A stretch of 24,006 nt of DNA from Bacteroides sp. (lineage in GTDB: Bacteria; Bacteroidota; Bacteroidia; Bacteroidales; Bacteroidaceae), in the NCBI GenBank assembly GCA_019416685.1, contig DXWV01000076.1, positions 1-24,006 of the forward strand, read 5' to 3'. Below are positions 23,695 through 24,006 of this stretch, piece after piece. Made by a program: the position numbers and the translations under genes. How positions within the stretch are numbered: position 1 is the stretch's first letter; each line of letters starts with the position of its first letter. Under the pieces are notes generated by a model. It was not told the origin of the DNA. It saw nothing but the letters and a program-made list of their open reading frames with translations, and made no database searches.

Positions 23695-24006
23695 AAGGTT
23701 CTCAGAGAATAAATACTATACTTTACACTTATTTAAAGGAAAATGTTCAAGTAATAGTGCTTCCCGCACGGGGAGGTACGACAAGCGATGATTCATTGAA
23801 ACGCAGATGAACGAAGATTTTCGTAAAGGAAAACAAATGTACGATAAAGATCCACAGTCTTTTAATCTGCGATCATCCGCGTTTCTTTTAAGCTCTGTGC
23901 CCTCTGTATCCTCTGCGGTTAAATACACTTAAAACTGTACAGAAATGAGTTAAACCCACCACAGAATTCTAAGACCTGACCAAATAATCCGGCCCGAAAA
24001 AACAGT
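23695..24006. other. Non-coding right end of the window
   Basis: Apart from the dispersed repeat (copy B), this stretch shows no gene, tRNA or clear terminator. The last 85 bases could be a gene flank whose context lies outside the window. Confidence 0.6.
23755..23919. repeat. Dispersed repeat, copy B
   Basis: Second copy of the element at 14598-14770: decayed hairpin (23759-23786), left arm 23798-23819, core 23821-23865, right arm 23864-23885 (19 of 22 inverted match to the left arm), then three 9-bp words CTCTGTGCC, CTCTGTATC, CTCTGCGGT (23893-23919). The core is reverse-complemented relative to copy A while the hairpin side is not. A 70-codon minus-strand frame across it (TAEDTEGTEL...) is the familiar translation of such repeats, not a gene. 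Confidence 0.8.

Noticed and set aside
23716..23928. 70-codon minus-strand reading frame
   Set aside because: It is the translation of the dispersed CTCTGTG/CGCAGAT repeat, a well-known false gene.

Overview
The window looks like chromosome of a gut Bacteroides, close to the B. thetaiotaomicron/ovatus group. The signs are Bacteroides-type -7 promoter boxes (TAnnTTTG) in front of several genes, almost no Shine-Dalgarno sequences, SPII lipoprotein signals on surface glycan enzymes, and a Ser-type sulfatase next to a GH88 unsaturated glucuronyl hydrolase. Genes are dense, mostly housekeeping, and all appear intact except fabF, which is cut by the left edge. No transposase, integrase, tRNA, rRNA or CRISPR array was seen.

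Layout. (1) 2-3055, plus strand: fabF (partial), rnc and a GT10 fucosyltransferase, tightly packed, with the last two overlapping by ATGA. (2) 3061-5722: pfkA (minus) diverges from a GH3/JAR1-like acyl-adenylating enzyme (plus). (3) 5723-5966: a convergent gap with two terminators flanking a 23-bp dyad tandem array. (4) 5967-10136: mnmA (minus) diverges from a large SNF2 helicase (plus). (5) 10291-14598: an isolated, secreted, 1435-residue multidomain pectin methylesterase. (6) 14599-17373: a dispersed repeat, a Cof-type HAD phosphatase, a 181-bp imperfect palindrome and cysS. (7) 17374-17606: a second convergent gap with a strong terminator and a 22-bp dyad array. (8) 17607-20350, minus: GH88 and sulfatase lipoproteins in a coupled operon, probably acting on sulfated glycosaminoglycan fragments (chondroitin/dermatan type). 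(9) 20455-20983: a hotdog thioesterase with a long inverted repeat in its leader. (10) 20970-23661, minus: an Ig-like (Big_5) lipoprotein followed by a DUF3108 protein. (11) 23662-24006: non-coding, with a second copy of the dispersed repeat.

The genes cover fatty-acid synthesis (FabF), RNA processing and tRNA charging or modification (Rnc, MnmA, CysS), glycolysis (PfkA) and glycan use (pectin esterase, sulfatase, GH88). The most unusual material is intergenic. Two arrays of short dyads with 22-23 bp period both lie between convergent genes. A two-copy repeat family has its 45-bp core in opposite orientation relative to the same flanking hairpin. There is also a MITE-like palindrome beginning right after the cof stop codon, and a long inverted repeat in the thioesterase leader. 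No complete new multigene system was recognised.
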